Counted from the first letter of the stretch, positions 42,074 through 50,884 are shown. The stretch: 64,000 bases of DNA from an uncultured Bacteroidia bacterium (GCA_902800045.1 CADCCZ010000001.1:911346-975345); one strand, 5' to 3'. The notes: generated by a model from the letters alone, not told the origin. Made by a program: numbers and translations.

Positions 42074-44541
42074 TAGCATCCCGAGCTATAGAATATTATC
42101 TCGTTGCTCTTTGGCAATTTGCCCGGAGCAACAATTTCCTTAATCCACTCCGGAACGCCATAACGAGGATCCTTCTCAAGCATATCCTGCCATTCCTCGT
42201 CGGTAAGTCTCGGATTGCCCAATGGAACATCAAACTCCCTGTACGACAGAACAGCACCGCGTGTCAGCCAAAGTTTTCCTTCAATCTCTACGATTACATA
42301 AATAGTATTGACATTTCCTGTAGCAACATACATAATCGACTTGTCGGGATTGTTGCCTGAGTTGGCTGTGTAAACATCGGCAACAACAGCCACCTTGCGG
42401 TCGGCGCCCTTTATTTCGTACCAATCGTAAATTGGATTTTCGGCACCAGCATTAAGCATATCAAGCGTCAGCCATTCGTAACTACTGCCGATATATTCAA
42501 TCTGGTTGTATTCCTGTTCTGTCAACTTCTTGCCTGCCAACTCCTTCTCGCTCACCGTCTTGAGGAACTGAGCCTTTTCGCGCATGCTTTCAGTGATACT
42601 CTTTGCCTTCGCTGTGAGCATTCCGTTGTCCTTCAACATTTTCTCTGTCATATCGAGCAATTCGATTGCCTTGTTCCAATAAGCAAGATTCGGCTCAACA
42701 TAGCCAACGACAACAGGTTCTGGCAAATCCTCGCCACCACCGCATTCAGCACCCATAGGTTGTTCTCCGTATAGTATGCAGTCGTGCTTTAGCTCCGCCC
42801 ACGAAGCAAGCGCAGCATTGATGTTCTTCTTTGCCCACTGGTAAGTCTTCATAAAGTAAGGATGACGCGAATCCTTCTCCAACAAGGTGTTGAGCGATTG
42901 CATCCACTTGTTGTACATCGTAGCATCCCAGTTGACCTTCTTCATTGTCTTCTTAACATTTTCGAACTCAGTGACATAATCAGGCCATTCCTTATCTTCC
43001 TGATATTCATCTATCAAAATCTTGTATGCATCATCGCTACCGAAAGCTGCAAGCACATCCAAACCTTTGGGTAATGCACGCTGCGTAGGTTTGCTAGTAA
43101 CATCAACAAGTTCCTGAAGAATCTCATTATCTGCAAGATACCTTTGCGGCATAAGATTAATCTTATCCTTGCACGAAACAAGTTGCTTTGGCGAAATTCG
43201 GTTCTGCTGGTCGGCAATTTTCTGAATTACAGAGCGGAATTTCTTCATTTCGGAACTATTACCCAAAATCTTATCGGCAGTCTGGTTCGACTTTGCCATT
43301 TCCTCCGAAAGCTGCATAACCGATACATTGTCAGGCTCTCCAACAATGAAAGTAATAGGCTCGACTATGCCCTTGTACCTTTTCTGCAAGTCGGCACTCT
43401 TCCTGATGACATCGGCATTAAGAACAGCCCTGCCAAACTGAATATCATCATCAAGACAGAACGAAACATACTGGAACCACATCATCGACTTGAAGTAACG
43501 CTTGAAGGCATCGTCGCGGGTGTAGTGACCACGCGGACGGAACAAACTATATGGGAACATAACATCTTCCCAACCTAGAAATTCAGAAAAATTGTCGGAT
43601 GCCTTATTTACACTGCCGATTTCAACATCAAAGTCCTCCTTGTATTTGGCAGGAACTTCATAATTCTTGTTGTCTGTCAACAGGCTAAGTCCTATAGCAT
43701 AGAAAGTTGCATTGTATTCGGCTGCATCCTTTATTACAGGGTCGGAAGCGCTTTTTGCAATCTTCAGCATTTCGGAATGCATGGTGGTGGCAAAACTTTT
43801 CAGTTCGCCCATCAGCTTGGTCTGCTCAAGGTCGCGAAGCAAGAAGTCGAAATACATGTGATACAACTGCAAATACATATCGGTGGTCACAAAGCTCGGA
43901 AAATCAGAGTAGTCGTTCTTCTCGTAAATATGGAACAACTGATCGTCCATACCTTCCACAATTGCAAAACCGTTTCTCGAAATCATATCCTTGAGAGTAT
44001 TTTCGGCGCTATCGAGCTGATACATATTGACAACATTATTATAATTAGTCAGATAGCCTTCGAGCGGATTGTAATTTGATTTCTGCAACTCCTCTTCGCG
44101 AGCCTTGATTCTTTCGATAAACTTATTCTGCTCATCGGTATATTTTACCTTCACTGGGTCACCATAAGCCTTCTCAATTGCAATATCAAAGTACCATGAT
44201 GTGGCGCCATAGACATGCCTCAAAAAAGCGTCGGTAAAGCAATAGCCCTGCTGTGCCGCAAAGATGTTACGCAAAATACGCAAGTCGGCAAGGTTCAGCT
44301 GAGAAATATCCATATCCAGGTCAACCTTATCCTTCATGTTCTCAATATCGACATGGCAGCCACAAATATAAGTCGGCAAGTCGCAATCGAACGACAATTT
44401 CTGTCCATTTGGATTCACCGCATTCGCAGTTTCTTCCGCTTTTACATCTTCGCCATCCTTGTTTTCCTTCGACTTGCATCCGAAAAGCAACATCGAAGCA
44501 GCCATCATTACGCATAATGCGTTGATACAAAATCTCTTCAT
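42073..44541 (-). CDS. DUF3160 family lipoprotein
   Basis: 822 residues from the ATG at 44541, one base after the preceding stop (an ATG at 44553 would overlap that gene). The lipoprotein signal is 'MKRFCINALCVMMAASMLLFGC'. The long helical body has family features such as 'FPSFVTTDMYLQLYHMYFDFLLRDLEQTKLM' and 'KTYQWAKKNINAALASWAELKHDCILYGEQ'. The C-terminal part carries 'GKLWLTRGAVLSYREFDVPLGNPRLTDEEWQDML', typical of DUF3160. No enzymatic function is established. It is surface or periplasmic and co-transcribed with the small lipoprotein before it and the CapA-like gene after it. Confidence 0.85.
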   Translation of the reverse strand: MKRFCINALCVMMAASMLLFGCKSKENKDGEDVKAEETANAVNPNGQKLSFDCDLPTYICGCHVDIENMKDKVDLDMDISQLNLADLRILRNIFAAQQGYCFTDAFLRHVYGATSWYFDIAIEKAYGDPVKVKYTDEQNKFIERIKAREEELQKSNYNPLEGYLTNYNNVVNMYQLDSAENTLKDMISRNGFAIVEGMDDQLFHIYEKNDYSDFPSFVTTDMYLQLYHMYFDFLLRDLEQTKLMGELKSFATTMHSEMLKIAKSASDPVIKDAAEYNATFYAIGLSLLTDNKNYEVPAKYKEDFDVEIGSVNKASDNFSEFLGWEDVMFPYSLFRPRGHYTRDDAFKRYFKSMMWFQYVSFCLDDDIQFGRAVLNADVIRKSADLQKRYKGIVEPITFIVGEPDNVSVMQLSEEMAKSNQTADKILGNSSEMKKFRSVIQKIADQQNRISPKQLVSCKDKINLMPQRYLADNEILQELVDVTSKPTQRALPKGLDVLAAFGSDDAYKILIDEYQEDKEWPDYVTEFENVKKTMKKVNWDATMYNKWMQSLNTLLEKDSRHPYFMKTYQWAKKNINAALASWAELKHDCILYGEQPMGAECGGGEDLPEPVVVGYVEPNLAYWNKAIELLDMTEKMLKDNGMLTAKAKSITESMREKAQFLKTVSEKELAGKKLTEQEYNQIEYIGSSYEWLTLDMLNAGAENPIYDWYEIKGADRKVAVVADVYTANSGNNPDKSIMYVATGNVNTIYVIVEIEGKLWLTRGAVLSYREFDVPLGNPRLTDEEWQDMLEKDPRYGVPEWIKEIVAPGKLPKSNEIIFYSSGC

Positions 44542-44542
44542 A

Positions 44543-45061
44543 TTATTTATCATTTAAAATTTTCATTGAGTTGTCAAATTCAAAATCACGGCAAATATAC
44601 CTAATAAATTTCACACCGAAAGAATTCCACCGATATTCGGCGACCAAAAATTTTCCGTTTTTCTCCTCCTCCACACTACGGAGCCTCGTCTCGCCATCGA
44701 CCTGCACAACACGGAAATCGACAACCGGCTGTCCCAGCCTTGACCCCATCCACAGCGGTCGCACCTTGCCGCCAATATTGCGGAACATAAACACGCGGCG
44801 TCGCACCACAGGGTCGAAACGAGTGGTCTTCTCCACTCCCACAATCGCATCCACAACGCTGTCGCCGTCCATATCGCCTGTACAGAAGCGATAGACGGGA
44901 AAACGCAGTTCCCACACATCGCGACTGCTGTCGGTTTCGAGAACTAGATTATATAAGGTGTCGTTTTTCTTCTCGAGCGAAAAGCCACCATTGTCGCCAT
45001 CGGTAGCCCGACACGACACCAGCAACACAGCCAAAAGAACTATTAACAGTCTAATTCTCAT
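44543..45061 (-). CDS. Small lipoprotein with a DxDGD calcium-loop-like motif
   Basis: 172 residues. The signal 'MRIRLLIVLLAVLLVSC' has a lipobox Cys at 17. The mature part contains 'RFCTGDMDGDSVVDAIVGVEKT', which reads like an FG-GAP/VCBS calcium-binding loop, and 'VRPLWMGSRLGQPVVDFRVVQVDGETRLRSVE', a pattern seen in Bacteroides proteins annotated as nuclear-receptor-binding-factor-like, a name with no functional value. First gene of the three-lipoprotein operon, with a promoter element 22 bases upstream. Function unknown. Confidence 0.7.
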   Translation of the reverse strand: MRIRLLIVLLAVLLVSCRATDGDNGGFSLEKKNDTLYNLVLETDSSRDVWELRFPVYRFCTGDMDGDSVVDAIVGVEKTTRFDPVVRRRVFMFRNIGGKVRPLWMGSRLGQPVVDFRVVQVDGETRLRSVEEEKNGKFLVAEYRWNSFGVKFIRYICRDFEFDNSMKILNDK

Positions 45062-45082
45062 ACATTACAAGCAAATCGGACA

Positions 45083-45090
45083 CAAAGGTA
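45083..45090 (-). promoter_or_regulatory. -7 element for the lipoprotein operon
   Basis: TACCTTTG on the minus strand, 22 bases before the ATG at 45061. Confidence 0.6.
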
Positions 45091-45224
45091 AGCCAAATTT
45101 ACCAACATTGGAAATCATTTTTATCTTACCGCACGCAACACTTTGATAATAAGCAAATAGCAAAATTTATGAAACTTTTTTCAAAAAAAAATGAAAAATC
45201 TATTGCAGAGTTCAAAAAAAGCAG

Positions 45225-45232
45225 TACTTTTG
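45225..45232 (+). promoter_or_regulatory. -7 element for tRNA-Asp
   Basis: TACTTTTG, 26 bases before the mature 5' end of the tRNA. Confidence 0.6.
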
Positions 45233-45258
45233 CAACGCTTTTTACGAAGCAATCAGCT

Positions 45259-45332
45259 GGTGTGGTAGTTCAGCTGGTTAGAATACCGGCCTGTCACGCC
45301 GGGGGTCGAGGGTTCGAGTCCCTTCCACACCG
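45259..45332 (+). tRNA. tRNA-Asp (GTC)
   Basis: Complete cloverleaf: acceptor GGTGTGG / CCACACC, discriminator G at 45332, anticodon stem CCGGC / GCCGG with loop CTGTCAC and anticodon GTC at 45293-45295, and T-arm with GGTTCGAGTCC. CCA is not encoded. A G discriminator is the identity element expected for aspartate. A terminator follows at once, so it is a single-gene transcript. Confidence 0.97.
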
Positions 45333-45337
45333 CAAAG

Positions 45338-45365
45338 AAGACAGATTAACAGTCTGTCTTTTTTG
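45338..45365 (+). terminator. Rho-independent terminator of tRNA-Asp
   Basis: Stem AAGACAGA / TCTGTCTT with a seven-base loop and a T-run. Confidence 0.85.
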
Positions 45366-45427
45366 TTTTTATACCCCAACAAATAACATTCATTTCCTCA
45401 AATCAATCCGAAATCGCAAATTAATTT

Positions 45428-45435
45428 TATCTTTG
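45428..45435 (+). promoter_or_regulatory. -7 element (TATCTTTG) for elbB
   Basis: 22 bases before the ATG at 45458. Confidence 0.6.
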
Positions 45436-45457
45436 CAAAAAATTTATAACACACACC

Positions 45458-46102
45458 ATGAAGAAAATTGCAGTAATACTTTCGGGTTGCGGAACACGCG
45501 ACGGCAGTGAAATACACGAGTCAACTCTTTCGTTGCTGGCTCTCGACATGAACGGATGCAAGTACCAGTGCTTTGCCCCCGACAGAAATCAGACCGAAAC
45601 CGTAAACCACTTCACGCAGAAACAGGAAAACGAAAAAAGAAACATGCTTGCCGAAGCCGCTCGTATTGCACGTTGCGACATAAAGCCGCTTAGCGCAATC
45701 AACGCAGCCGACTACGATGCATTGTGGATTCCTGGCGGACTTGGCGCAGCCAAGAACCTCTGCTCCTATTTCTACGAAGGCGAAAACATGAAGGTTGATT
45801 CCGAAGTCGAGGCTGCAATCAAGGCATTCAACAAGGCTGGTAAGCCAATAGTTGCGCTCTGCATTGCTCCTGTCATCGTCGCCAAGGTTCTTGGAGCCAA
45901 CGTAACATCGGGTAAGGATGCTGGCACAGCTGCAAAAATCGAAGCCATGGGCGGAAAAAACACCGTTTGCAACTTCGATGAAATTGCCTATGATGCCGAA
46001 AAACGCGTAATTACCGCTCCTTGCTATATGCTCGATGCTTCAATATCGCAGATTTGGCTGGGCATAAAGAAGGCCGCCGACAAGCTCGTTGAATTGATAT
46101 AA
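45458..46102 (+). CDS. elbB: ElbB-like DJ-1/PfpI glyoxalase-family protein
   Basis: 214 residues. 'MKKIAVILSGCGTRDGSEIHESTLSLLALDMNG' and 'NMLAEAARIARCDIKPLSAINAADYDALWIPGGLGAAKNLCSYFYEG' are the ElbB signature. The nucleophile elbow is 'VALCIAPVIVAKVLG' with its Cys, and the acid is in 'GGLGAAKN'. ElbB has glyoxalase III-like activity in E. coli and was once linked to isoprenoid synthesis. It is cytosolic. One base separates its stop from the GTG start of the MATE exporter gene, so the two are co-expressed and may share a detoxification role. Confidence 0.92.
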   Translation: MKKIAVILSGCGTRDGSEIHESTLSLLALDMNGCKYQCFAPDRNQTETVNHFTQKQENEKRNMLAEAARIARCDIKPLSAINAADYDALWIPGGLGAAKNLCSYFYEGENMKVDSEVEAAIKAFNKAGKPIVALCIAPVIVAKVLGANVTSGKDAGTAAKIEAMGGKNTVCNFDEIAYDAEKRVITAPCYMLDASISQIWLGIKKAADKLVELI

Positions 46103-46103
46103 G

Positions 46104-47408
46104 GTGAACAAGGAAATACTAAGGCTTGCACTGCCTAACATAATCACCAACATCACTGTTCCTCTGCTCGGAATGGTCGATTTGGCTATTGTCGGTCACA
46201 TTGGCAACGAGACCTATATAGGTGCAATTGCCTTAGGTACAACAATTTTCAATCTGATATACTGGAACTTCGGTTTCCTGCGCATGGGCACTAGCGGACT
46301 TGCAGCACAAGCCTACGGCGCAGGCGACAACAAAGAAGCCATGCGCATACTAGTTCGCGGACTTACCATCGCCATCTGTGCAGCGGCACTCCTTATCGCT
46401 TTGCAATATCCAATCGCATTGCTCTCGGATGCCATATTGAACTGTAGCGACGAAACGCTAAATCTCACATTATCATATTTTTATGTGCGCATTTGGGCGG
46501 CACCTGCTACACTCGGACTCTATGCCATAAAAGGCTGGTTCATAGGAATGCAAAATTCGAAAACGCCTATGACAGTGGCTATTGTGCTTAATATCGTAAA
46601 CATATTCGCAAGTCTTGCCTTTGTCATCTGGCTAAAGATGGACATAGTTGGCGTAGCCTTAGGAACTGTAATCGCACAATACTCCGGTCTGGTGTTGGCT
46701 ATAATCCTGTGGTTCAAGCACTACGGCAATATGCGTCACCTTATCGACATTCGCGGAAGCCTGCACAAAGCCGAGATGAAACGCTTTTTCAAGCTCAACC
46801 GCGACATCTTCCTGCGTACGCTCTGTCTCTGTGCCGTTTTCACCTTCATTCCGGCAATATCGGCCAGCATGGGCGACCTTATACTTGCCGCCAACACCTT
46901 GATAATGCAGTTGTTCACCCTCTTCTCGTACATCCTCGACGGTTTTGCATACGCCGGCGAATCGCTTGTCGGAAAATACATAGGTGCACGAAACCGCGAA
47001 TCTCTGTCGAAATCAATCCGTTTTCTTGTTTATTGGGGCTTGATTTTCACTGCATTATTCACATTGATATACTTCTTCTGGAGCGAAAACATTTACTACA
47101 TACTCACCAACGACAGCAATGTTATCGGAGAAGCCATGGGCTACAACCTTTGGACTATGCTGATACCACTCTGCGGCTTTGCAGCCTTCCTGTTCGACGG
47201 TATTTATATAGGTGCAACAGCTGCGAAGTCGATGCGAAACATCATGTTCGTAGCCACCGCGGTATTTTTTGCAGGATATTTCGTTTTGCAACCGCTTCTC
47301 GGCAACGACGGACTATGGATCGCCTTCCTGCTCTTCCTCATTTTCCGTGGCGGACTGATGTGGTTAAGATATAAGAAGAATGTGGTGGAAAGGGCAATGA
47401 TTTCATAA
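46104..47408 (+). CDS. MATE-family efflux transporter (DinF-like)
   Basis: 434 residues with 12 predicted membrane helices. It starts at GTG ('MNKEILRLALPNIITNITVPLLGMVDLAIVGHIG'), one base after elbB. The family signature 'GLAAQAYGAGDNKEAMRILVRGL' is present, and the second half repeats the pattern ('YAGESLVGKYIGARNRESLSKSI'). The N-terminal sequence is closest to the DinF group. It should export cationic or hydrophobic compounds with H+ or Na+ antiport. It is coupled to elbB and is the last gene before the rhodanese gene, which has its own promoter. Confidence 0.92.
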   Translation: MNKEILRLALPNIITNITVPLLGMVDLAIVGHIGNETYIGAIALGTTIFNLIYWNFGFLRMGTSGLAAQAYGAGDNKEAMRILVRGLTIAICAAALLIALQYPIALLSDAILNCSDETLNLTLSYFYVRIWAAPATLGLYAIKGWFIGMQNSKTPMTVAIVLNIVNIFASLAFVIWLKMDIVGVALGTVIAQYSGLVLAIILWFKHYGNMRHLIDIRGSLHKAEMKRFFKLNRDIFLRTLCLCAVFTFIPAISASMGDLILAANTLIMQLFTLFSYILDGFAYAGESLVGKYIGARNRESLSKSIRFLVYWGLIFTALFTLIYFFWSENIYYILTNDSNVIGEAMGYNLWTMLIPLCGFAAFLFDGIYIGATAAKSMRNIMFVATAVFFAGYFVLQPLLGNDGLWIAFLLFLIFRGGLMWLRYKKNVVERAMIS

Positions 47409-47414
47409 ATCCTT

Positions 47415-47422
47415 TATATTTG
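47415..47422 (+). promoter_or_regulatory. -7 element (TATATTTG) directly before the rhodanese gene
   Basis: Only four bases separate it from the ATG at 47427, as at rprX. The transcript may be leaderless. Confidence 0.5.
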
Positions 47423-47426
47423 CACA

Positions 47427-47831
47427 ATGAAACGAATCATAATAATATTAATTGTCATCGCCGTAATTGCAGCGGGCGTGACAGCCATAATTTATTTCAG
47501 CAATATGAACGACAAGTTTACCACATTGAACGCCAATGACTTTGAAAAGGCGATTTCCGACAGTCAAGTAACAATCGTAGACGTGCGCACAGCCGACGAA
47601 TACTCTGGCGGACACATTCCCAACGCCATAAATATCGACGTCAACCGCGCTGGCTTTCTCTACGAAGCCGACGAAAAGCTCCCCAAGGACAATACCATCG
47701 CTGTATATTGCCAAGGTGGCGTGCGCAGCCGCAAGGCCGCATCTCTCCTCTCCGACAACGGCTACAAGGTCTTGAATCTCAATGGCGGAATCAAGGAGTG
47801 GATGAGCGCAGGAAAAGAAACAGAGCAATAA
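47427..47831 (+). CDS. Membrane-anchored rhodanese-like protein
   Basis: 134 residues. An N-terminal anchor (5-23, 'IIIILIVIAVIAAGVTAIIYF') is followed by a single rhodanese domain: 'VTIVDVRTADEYSGGHIPNAINI' and the active loop 'IAVYCQGGVRSRKAASLL', with the sulfur-accepting Cys and the CxxGxR pattern of sulfurtransferases. 'LLSDNGYKVLNLNGGIKEWM' closes the fold. The domain should sit in the periplasm. Sulfur transfer or a redox role is likely; the partner is unknown. It is followed by a long repeat-rich spacer. Confidence 0.9.
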   Translation: MKRIIIILIVIAVIAAGVTAIIYFSNMNDKFTTLNANDFEKAISDSQVTIVDVRTADEYSGGHIPNAINIDVNRAGFLYEADEKLPKDNTIAVYCQGGVRSRKAASLLSDNGYKVLNLNGGIKEWMSAGKETEQ

Positions 47832-47956
47832 AAGGGAAACGTCAACAGAAACAACAATAAACACAAAGGGCTAACGGGCTGACAGGCTAACAGGCTAAAA
47901 GCCAATTTCAAACCACCACAAACAACCTTTAGCTCGCGCTAGCAATTTCATAGTAC

Positions 47957-47976
47957 AGACGTTGCGCGCAACGTCT
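47957..47976. repeat. 20-bp perfect palindrome
   Basis: AGACGTTGCGCGCAACGTCT reads the same on both strands. A related hairpin with the core GTTGC-ga-GCAAC occurs at 50885-50913. Confidence 0.85.
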
Positions 47977-48076
47977 CTAACAAAATAATTTTCGAAAAAC
48001 TTCAAACCACTTCAAACAACTTCAAACAGAAAGGGCGAAAGGGCTAAAAGCCATTGCAATAGCCATTCGATTGTCC

Positions 48077-48096
48077 AGGCGCAATTCATTGCATCT
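48077..48096. repeat. Degenerate relative of the 20-bp palindrome
   Basis: AGGCGCAATTCATTGCATCT is a palindrome around AATTCATT with two mismatched positions. Confidence 0.5.
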
Positions 48097-48235
48097 CAGA
48101 AACGGAGCTAGCATAAAACCCTTGAACTTTCAAACACCGACGCAAAGCACTGTGTCGCTACAATCTTCAAATCCTCGAATTTTCGAATTATCAAATTATC
48201 AAATCTTCAAATTTTCAAATATTCGAATCTTTCCT

Positions 48236-48243
48236 TATCTTTG
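48236..48243 (+). promoter_or_regulatory. -7 element (TATCTTTG) for rmuC
   Basis: 18 bases before the ATG at 48262. It supports that ATG over an in-frame TTG at 48256. Confidence 0.55.
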
Positions 48244-48261
48244 TAGCAAATTAGTTTGTAT

Positions 48262-49680
48262 ATGTTAATAGGTATCATAATTGGAATTGTGATTGCAGGC
48301 ATAGCCGCAGCAATAATAATTGTAATGTTGAAAAACAATGCAAAAAAGGATCTTGAGCAAACCAAGGAACTAATGTCGGCAAACGCCGCAGCCGAACACT
48401 CGCGCCTTGAGACCGAACTCAACAATACCAACCGCAGAATAGGCGAACTCACAGATGAAAACAATAGTCTGAAAAACGAAAAAAAATCGTTACAAACAGA
48501 AAACACCAACCTACAAGTGAGCCTGCAAGAAGCCAACACACGTCTTGTAGAACAAAACAATAAAAACGAACAACTTAAAGCTGAACGCGAAGAACAACAG
48601 AAACAGCAGATGGAACTCCTGCGCCAGCAGTTCGAAAATACATCGCAGACATTGCTCAAGCAACGCCAGGAGGAATTTGCAAAGACAAACACCGAAAACA
48701 TGGGCAATATAGTAGCCCCGTTACGCGACGAACTCGAAAATATGCGCAAGCAGCTTTCGGAAGCAAAGTCATCGAACGAAAAGAACATATCGTCGCTCGA
48801 AGGCGCACTCAAGAACATGATTGAACAGTCGCAGGCCATAGGCCGAAACGCCGACAATCTGGCCGACGCGCTAAAGAACCGCGGAAAAGTACATGGCGAC
48901 TGGGGCGAGCAAGTTCTTGCCAACATATTGTCGAGCAGCGGATTGCGTGAAGGAATCGAATTCTCGTGCCAGGAAAGCTTCAAAGGCGAAAAAGGGAACG
49001 AACTTCGCCCCGATGTTGTGGTAAACTGCGCCGACGGAAGCCGCATAATTATCGACTCAAAAGTCTCACTTACAGCATATTCCGACTACAACGGCGCCGA
49101 AAACGAGGAAGAACGCAAAGCTGCAATAAAGGCCAACTACGAATCTGTATTCAACCACGTCAAGGAACTGGCTGCCAAAAACTATCCAAAATACGTTGAT
49201 AATTCGATAAAATACGTTATGATGTTTATTCCAAACGAAGGCTCATACATTCTCGCAACAAACTACAAATCAAGCCTTTCGATGGAAGCATTCCGCATGG
49301 GCGTGATAATACTGAATCCGACAAACCTAATGCTTGCGTTGCATCTTGTACTGCAAACCTGGCACAACAGCCGTCAGGAAGACAACTGCCAGAACATAAT
49401 CAATGCCGCCAACAACATGTACGACAAGTTCGTAACATTTGCCGACAACTACAACACGCTTGGCAATCAGCTCGATACGGTAAAACGCACATACGACAAG
49501 GCCATGGGTCAGCTTCAGACAGGAAACGCCAATCTGTTAAAGCAGATGGATTCGCTGCGAAATATGGGCGTAAATACAACGAAACGCATCAAAACACGTG
49601 AGCCCAAATCATTGACACAGAACGCAGAAAGCGTTGAAATACAAGAACTGCCAATCGACACCGAAGCACAAGACTTGTAA
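48262..49680 (+). CDS. rmuC: DNA recombination protein RmuC
   Basis: 472 residues. An N-terminal membrane helix ('LIGIIIGIVIAGIAAAIIIVML') is followed by a long Gln/Glu/Asn-rich coiled coil (about 25-200). The RmuC nuclease-like domain has 'KNRGKVHGDWGEQVLANILSSSGLREGIEF', 'RPDVVVNCADGSRIIIDSKVSLTAYSDY' (a PDDEXK-type Asp and D-x-K) and 'YVMMFIPNEGSYI'. RmuC limits rearrangements at short inverted repeats. It is single-gene with its own promoter, right after a spacer full of inverted repeats. Confidence 0.93.
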   Translation: MLIGIIIGIVIAGIAAAIIIVMLKNNAKKDLEQTKELMSANAAAEHSRLETELNNTNRRIGELTDENNSLKNEKKSLQTENTNLQVSLQEANTRLVEQNNKNEQLKAEREEQQKQQMELLRQQFENTSQTLLKQRQEEFAKTNTENMGNIVAPLRDELENMRKQLSEAKSSNEKNISSLEGALKNMIEQSQAIGRNADNLADALKNRGKVHGDWGEQVLANILSSSGLREGIEFSCQESFKGEKGNELRPDVVVNCADGSRIIIDSKVSLTAYSDYNGAENEEERKAAIKANYESVFNHVKELAAKNYPKYVDNSIKYVMMFIPNEGSYILATNYKSSLSMEAFRMGVIILNPTNLMLALHLVLQTWHNSRQEDNCQNIINAANNMYDKFVTFADNYNTLGNQLDTVKRTYDKAMGQLQTGNANLLKQMDSLRNMGVNTTKRIKTREPKSLTQNAESVEIQELPIDTEAQDL

Positions 49681-49696
49681 ATTATCCGAAATACCC

Positions 49697-49704
49697 TATC
49701 TTTG
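49697..49704 (+). promoter_or_regulatory. -7 element (TATCTTTG) for the thioesterase operon
   Basis: 26 bases before the ATG at 49731. Confidence 0.6.
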
Positions 49705-49730
49705 CAATCTGATTTACAAAAATAAGAACT

Positions 49731-50138
49731 ATGCACACTTATAAGCACGAAGTAAAGTATCACGAATGCGACAAAATGGGTATCACCCATCATTCAAACT
49801 ATGTAAAGTTCATGGAAGAAGCCCGCGTCGACTGGCTCGACCAGATTGGTTATGGTTTCGAAAGAGTTGAAGCTGAGGGAGTTTTCTCGCCAGTACTGGC
49901 AATCGCATGCAACTACAAAAACCCGACGACGTTCAAGGACATTATCGAAATAGAAGTATCTGTAAGTAAGATGAGCGAGATAAAGTTTGACTTTGCTTAC
50001 ACAATGCGCGTGGGCGAAAAAATCGTCTGCACCGCACAAAGTACACACTGCTTCATCGAAAACAACCGTCCTGTAGCTCTCTCGAAAAGGCTGCCCGAAC
50101 TCTATAAGGCCATACAAGAAGCATACGAAGCAAAATAA
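49731..50138 (+). CDS. Hotdog-fold acyl-CoA thioesterase (YbgC/4HBT type)
   Basis: 135 residues. 'YHECDKMGITHHSNYVKFMEEARVDWLDQIG' holds the Asp-x-x-Gly-x-x-H-x-N-Y active-site pattern of the 4-hydroxybenzoyl-CoA/YbgC thioesterases, followed by beta strands typical of the hotdog fold ('ACNYKNPTTFKDIIEIEVSVSKM'). It would hydrolyse short or branched acyl-CoA in the cytosol. It begins a run with a DUF2752 and a DUF4190-like gene (12- and 1-base gaps). A LuxC-type acyl-CoA reductase gene lies 0.8 kb downstream, which may point to shared acyl metabolism. Confidence 0.88.
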   Translation: MHTYKHEVKYHECDKMGITHHSNYVKFMEEARVDWLDQIGYGFERVEAEGVFSPVLAIACNYKNPTTFKDIIEIEVSVSKMSEIKFDFAYTMRVGEKIVCTAQSTHCFIENNRPVALSKRLPELYKAIQEAYEAK

Positions 50139-50150
50139 TAAAGCAGCACT

Positions 50151-50438
50151 ATGTTTCTCGACTGGCTCGAACATCACCTTCTGCCCTGCCCGACAAAATA
50201 CTTTTTCGGCGTGGAATGTCCCGGATGCGGAATGCAACGGGCAATAATAGAATTGTTGAGAGGCAACCTGGTCGAGAGCATAAAACTTTACCCGCCACTG
50301 ATTCCAATGCTGCTGATGCTGGTGGTTTTAGTAATAAACCTTAAAGTCAATTCGGCAGTATGGCAAAAAGTACTGAAATACTTTTTCGTAGCCAACGTGG
50401 CAATAATATTGATAAACTACATATTTAAATTCATATAA
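50151..50438 (+). CDS. DUF2752 family membrane protein
   Basis: 95 residues. The family signature 'FFGVECPGCGMQRAIIELLRGN' (C-P-x-C-G-x-Q/T-R) is followed by two hydrophobic helices (about 47-66 and 76-94). The paired cysteines could bind metal or form a disulfide. The gene is one base before a DUF4190-like gene; the same pairing occurs again on the opposite strand at 54572-55226. Function is unknown. Confidence 0.88.
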   Translation: MFLDWLEHHLLPCPTKYFFGVECPGCGMQRAIIELLRGNLVESIKLYPPLIPMLLMLVVLVINLKVNSAVWQKVLKYFFVANVAIILINYIFKFI

Positions 50439-50439
50439 C

Positions 50440-50853
50440 ATGGAAACTGCATTCGAAAATAGTAACAACTACACGGGCAACGAACAAACTACAAACGAAA
50501 ACAATGCCACAAGAAACTATAACGGAATTAAAATGAGTGCACCACACGCAAATCTAGTTCTAACCTTCGGTATCATATCGATATTCACATTCTGCTGCTG
50601 CAGCGGAATCTTGGGAATAATTTTTGCCGTACTTGCCCTTATATTTGCCGCAAAAAGCAAAAAAGAATTCAACGCAAACAGAGAACTCTACGACGAGAAC
50701 TCGTTCGGCAAGGTAAGATCGGGAAAAACCTGCGCAATTATCGGCCTTGTTCTTGGACTTATAATCTTTACAATCGCAATTGTTGTTGTGAATGTACTCA
50801 GTCCCGACGAACTCATGCACATTGATGGAGGCTGGAACCAGATGGGATACTAG
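50440..50853 (+). CDS. DUF4190 / CD225-like two-helix membrane protein
   Basis: 137 residues. An Asn/Thr-rich N-terminus (1-35) is followed by two membrane helices: 'ANLVLTFGIISIFTFCCCSGILGIIFAVLALIFAAKSKKEF' and 'GKTCAIIGLVLGLIIFTIAIVVVNVL'. The triple-Cys turn after the first half and the 'GILGIIFAVLALIFAAKSKKEF' stretch recall the CD225/dispanin group. It directly follows the DUF2752 gene. It is probably an inner-membrane protein; role unknown. Confidence 0.75.
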   Translation: METAFENSNNYTGNEQTTNENNATRNYNGIKMSAPHANLVLTFGIISIFTFCCCSGILGIIFAVLALIFAAKSKKEFNANRELYDENSFGKVRSGKTCAIIGLVLGLIIFTIAIVVVNVLSPDELMHIDGGWNQMGY

Positions 50854-50884
50854 ATGAAAGTTAAGAGTTAAGAGTTGAAAGTCT

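Larger units (their letters stand above)
47832..48235. other. Repeat-rich spacer without genes
   Basis: About 400 bases with no credible coding frame. It contains GGCTAACAGGCTAAAAG-type tandem units (about 47868-47905), CTTCAAAC repeats (48000-48025), a perfect 20-bp palindrome (47957-47976), at least one degenerate relative of it (48077-48096), and a run of TCAAAT/TCGAAT units (about 48165-48228) leading to the rmuC promoter. Confidence 0.7.

Noticed and set aside
45259..45332. tRNA-Asp as the integration site of the defence island
   Set aside because: Core-like lipoprotein genes separate it from the island, no integrase is present, and I saw no repeat of the tRNA 3' end near 26.5 or 41 kb.
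48207..49046. 279-codon minus-strand frame opposite rmuC, Ser/Cys/Phe-rich
   Set aside because: The composition is the reverse reading of the RmuC coiled coil; no start signal or motif.
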